From: Flavobacteriaceae bacterium
Lineage (GTDB): Bacteria; Bacteroidota; Bacteroidia; Flavobacteriales; Flavobacteriaceae
Length of the DNA: 5,860 nucleotides
Direction: 5' to 3'
Assembly (NCBI GenBank): GCA_013214275.1
Contig: JABSPP010000117.1
Span: 1 to 5,860, forward strand
Made by a program: the position numbers and the translations under genes. This document shows, one piece after another, positions 5,609 to 5,860 of this stretch. Positions within the stretch are counted from its first letter, which is position 1, and each line of letters opens with the position of its first letter. The notes beneath the pieces are model-generated. The model saw nothing but the letters and a program-made list of their open reading frames with translations. It searched no databases and was not told the DNA's origin.

Positions 5609-5781
5609 AAGAACATTATCGAACTTACTTTGTTATTGGTGAATGTGATATGAACAGTTCTGCTATCATTCAAGTTCTTCCATTCGACCATTTTAACATT
5701 GATACCGAAATGAGGATCTAATTGGTGCATTGTTATAAGCCCCTCAGAACCCATAAGCTTTCTTATTTCAATCTCGTGCAT
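5605..5781 (-). CDS. Hypothetical early protein (58 aa; start uncertain)
   Basis: From the ATG at 5781 this frame gives 58 residues beginning MHEIEIRKLMGSEG and ending NKVSSIMFL. Segments such as INVKMVEWKNL and RTVHITFTN suggest a small beta-rich soluble protein. AAAGGAAAT lies upstream, with a rather long gap of about 13 bases between GGA and the ATG. The frame stays open upstream to the right window edge (84 sense codons in all), so the true start may lie outside the window. I prefer 5781 because the other frame upstream encodes a convincing membrane segment that stops at 5763. The TGA overlaps the next ATG. The family is not recognised. Confidence 0.55.
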   Translation of the reverse strand: MHEIEIRKLMGSEGLITMHQLDPHFGINVKMVEWKNLNDSRTVHITFTNNKVSSIMFL

Positions 5782-5860
5782 ACCAATCTTAATTTCCTTT
5801 CTCTTATAATCCGTGACAGGATTACTAATACAATAATGACCAAAACAATGTCGCGCGGCC
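5763..5860 (-). CDS. C-terminal fragment of a small membrane protein, cut by the right edge
   Basis: The last 31 codons of an open frame enter from the right edge and end with TAA at 5763-5765. They read DIVLVIIVLVILSRIIRERK and then a basic tail ending CTRLK. A run of about twelve Ile/Val/Leu residues followed by an Arg/Lys cluster is a typical transmembrane helix with a cytoplasmic stop-transfer tail. Its end overlaps the ATG at 5781 by 19 bases, an arrangement also seen at other junctions here. The competing frame (extension of the gene at 5605..5781) is also open in this stretch, so this call is moderate. The start and the N-terminus are outside the window. Confidence 0.5.
   Translation of the reverse strand, partial: PRDIVLVIIVLVILSRIIRERKLRLVCTRLK

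Overview
The window looks like the early-to-middle gene boundary of a T7-type (autographivirus-like) podovirus. The main evidence is a 954-residue single-subunit RNA polymerase of the T7 family (1819..4683). It is surrounded by tightly packed small phage genes and followed by an HNH homing-type endonuclease. Every supported gene lies on the minus strand, so transcription runs from the right edge to the left. The DNA is AT-rich. The host cannot be named from the sequence, although a Gram-negative bacterium would fit this phage group. No tRNA, rRNA, CRISPR array, insertion sequence or attachment site was seen.

Right block, 4720..5860 (upstream of the polymerase): six small genes are linked by overlaps or one-base gaps. 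They are the tail of a membrane protein cut by the window edge, a 58-residue protein, a 50-residue membrane or lipoprotein-like peptide, a 91-residue protein, a 72-residue highly charged helical protein and an 85-residue protein. None has a recognisable function. Their position matches the early, host-takeover genes that precede the polymerase in T7-like phages.

Centre, 1324..4742: a sigma70-like promoter candidate overlaps the end of the last early gene and precedes the polymerase gene. The polymerase keeps its catalytic residues (two Asp, Lys, Tyr, His), but it departs from T7 in the DxxGR motif, the specificity loop and the C-terminus. The HNH-AP2 endonuclease follows 18 bases later with no clear ribosome binding site. 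A strong intrinsic terminator then closes this unit.

Left block, 1..1323: transcription appears to restart twice, just after the terminator (1249..1297) and again at 538..586. The two start regions share a 14-base identical element and an aligned TATA-type hexamer. A related version sits before the polymerase gene. These regions drive four genes of unknown function (150, 67, 70 and more than 101 residues), with stop/start overlaps between partners. The terminator 3' arm is also complementary to the ribosome binding site of the 150-residue gene. Read-through RNA could therefore be poorly translated, while RNA started at the local promoter would not be.

Taken together, host polymerase probably transcribes the right block and the phage polymerase gene. 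A terminator limits read-through, and new start sites, used by either host or phage polymerase, switch on the left block. The most original points are the shared start-site module, the terminator/ribosome-site complementarity and the altered polymerase motifs. No complete new defence or anti-defence system can be demonstrated here.
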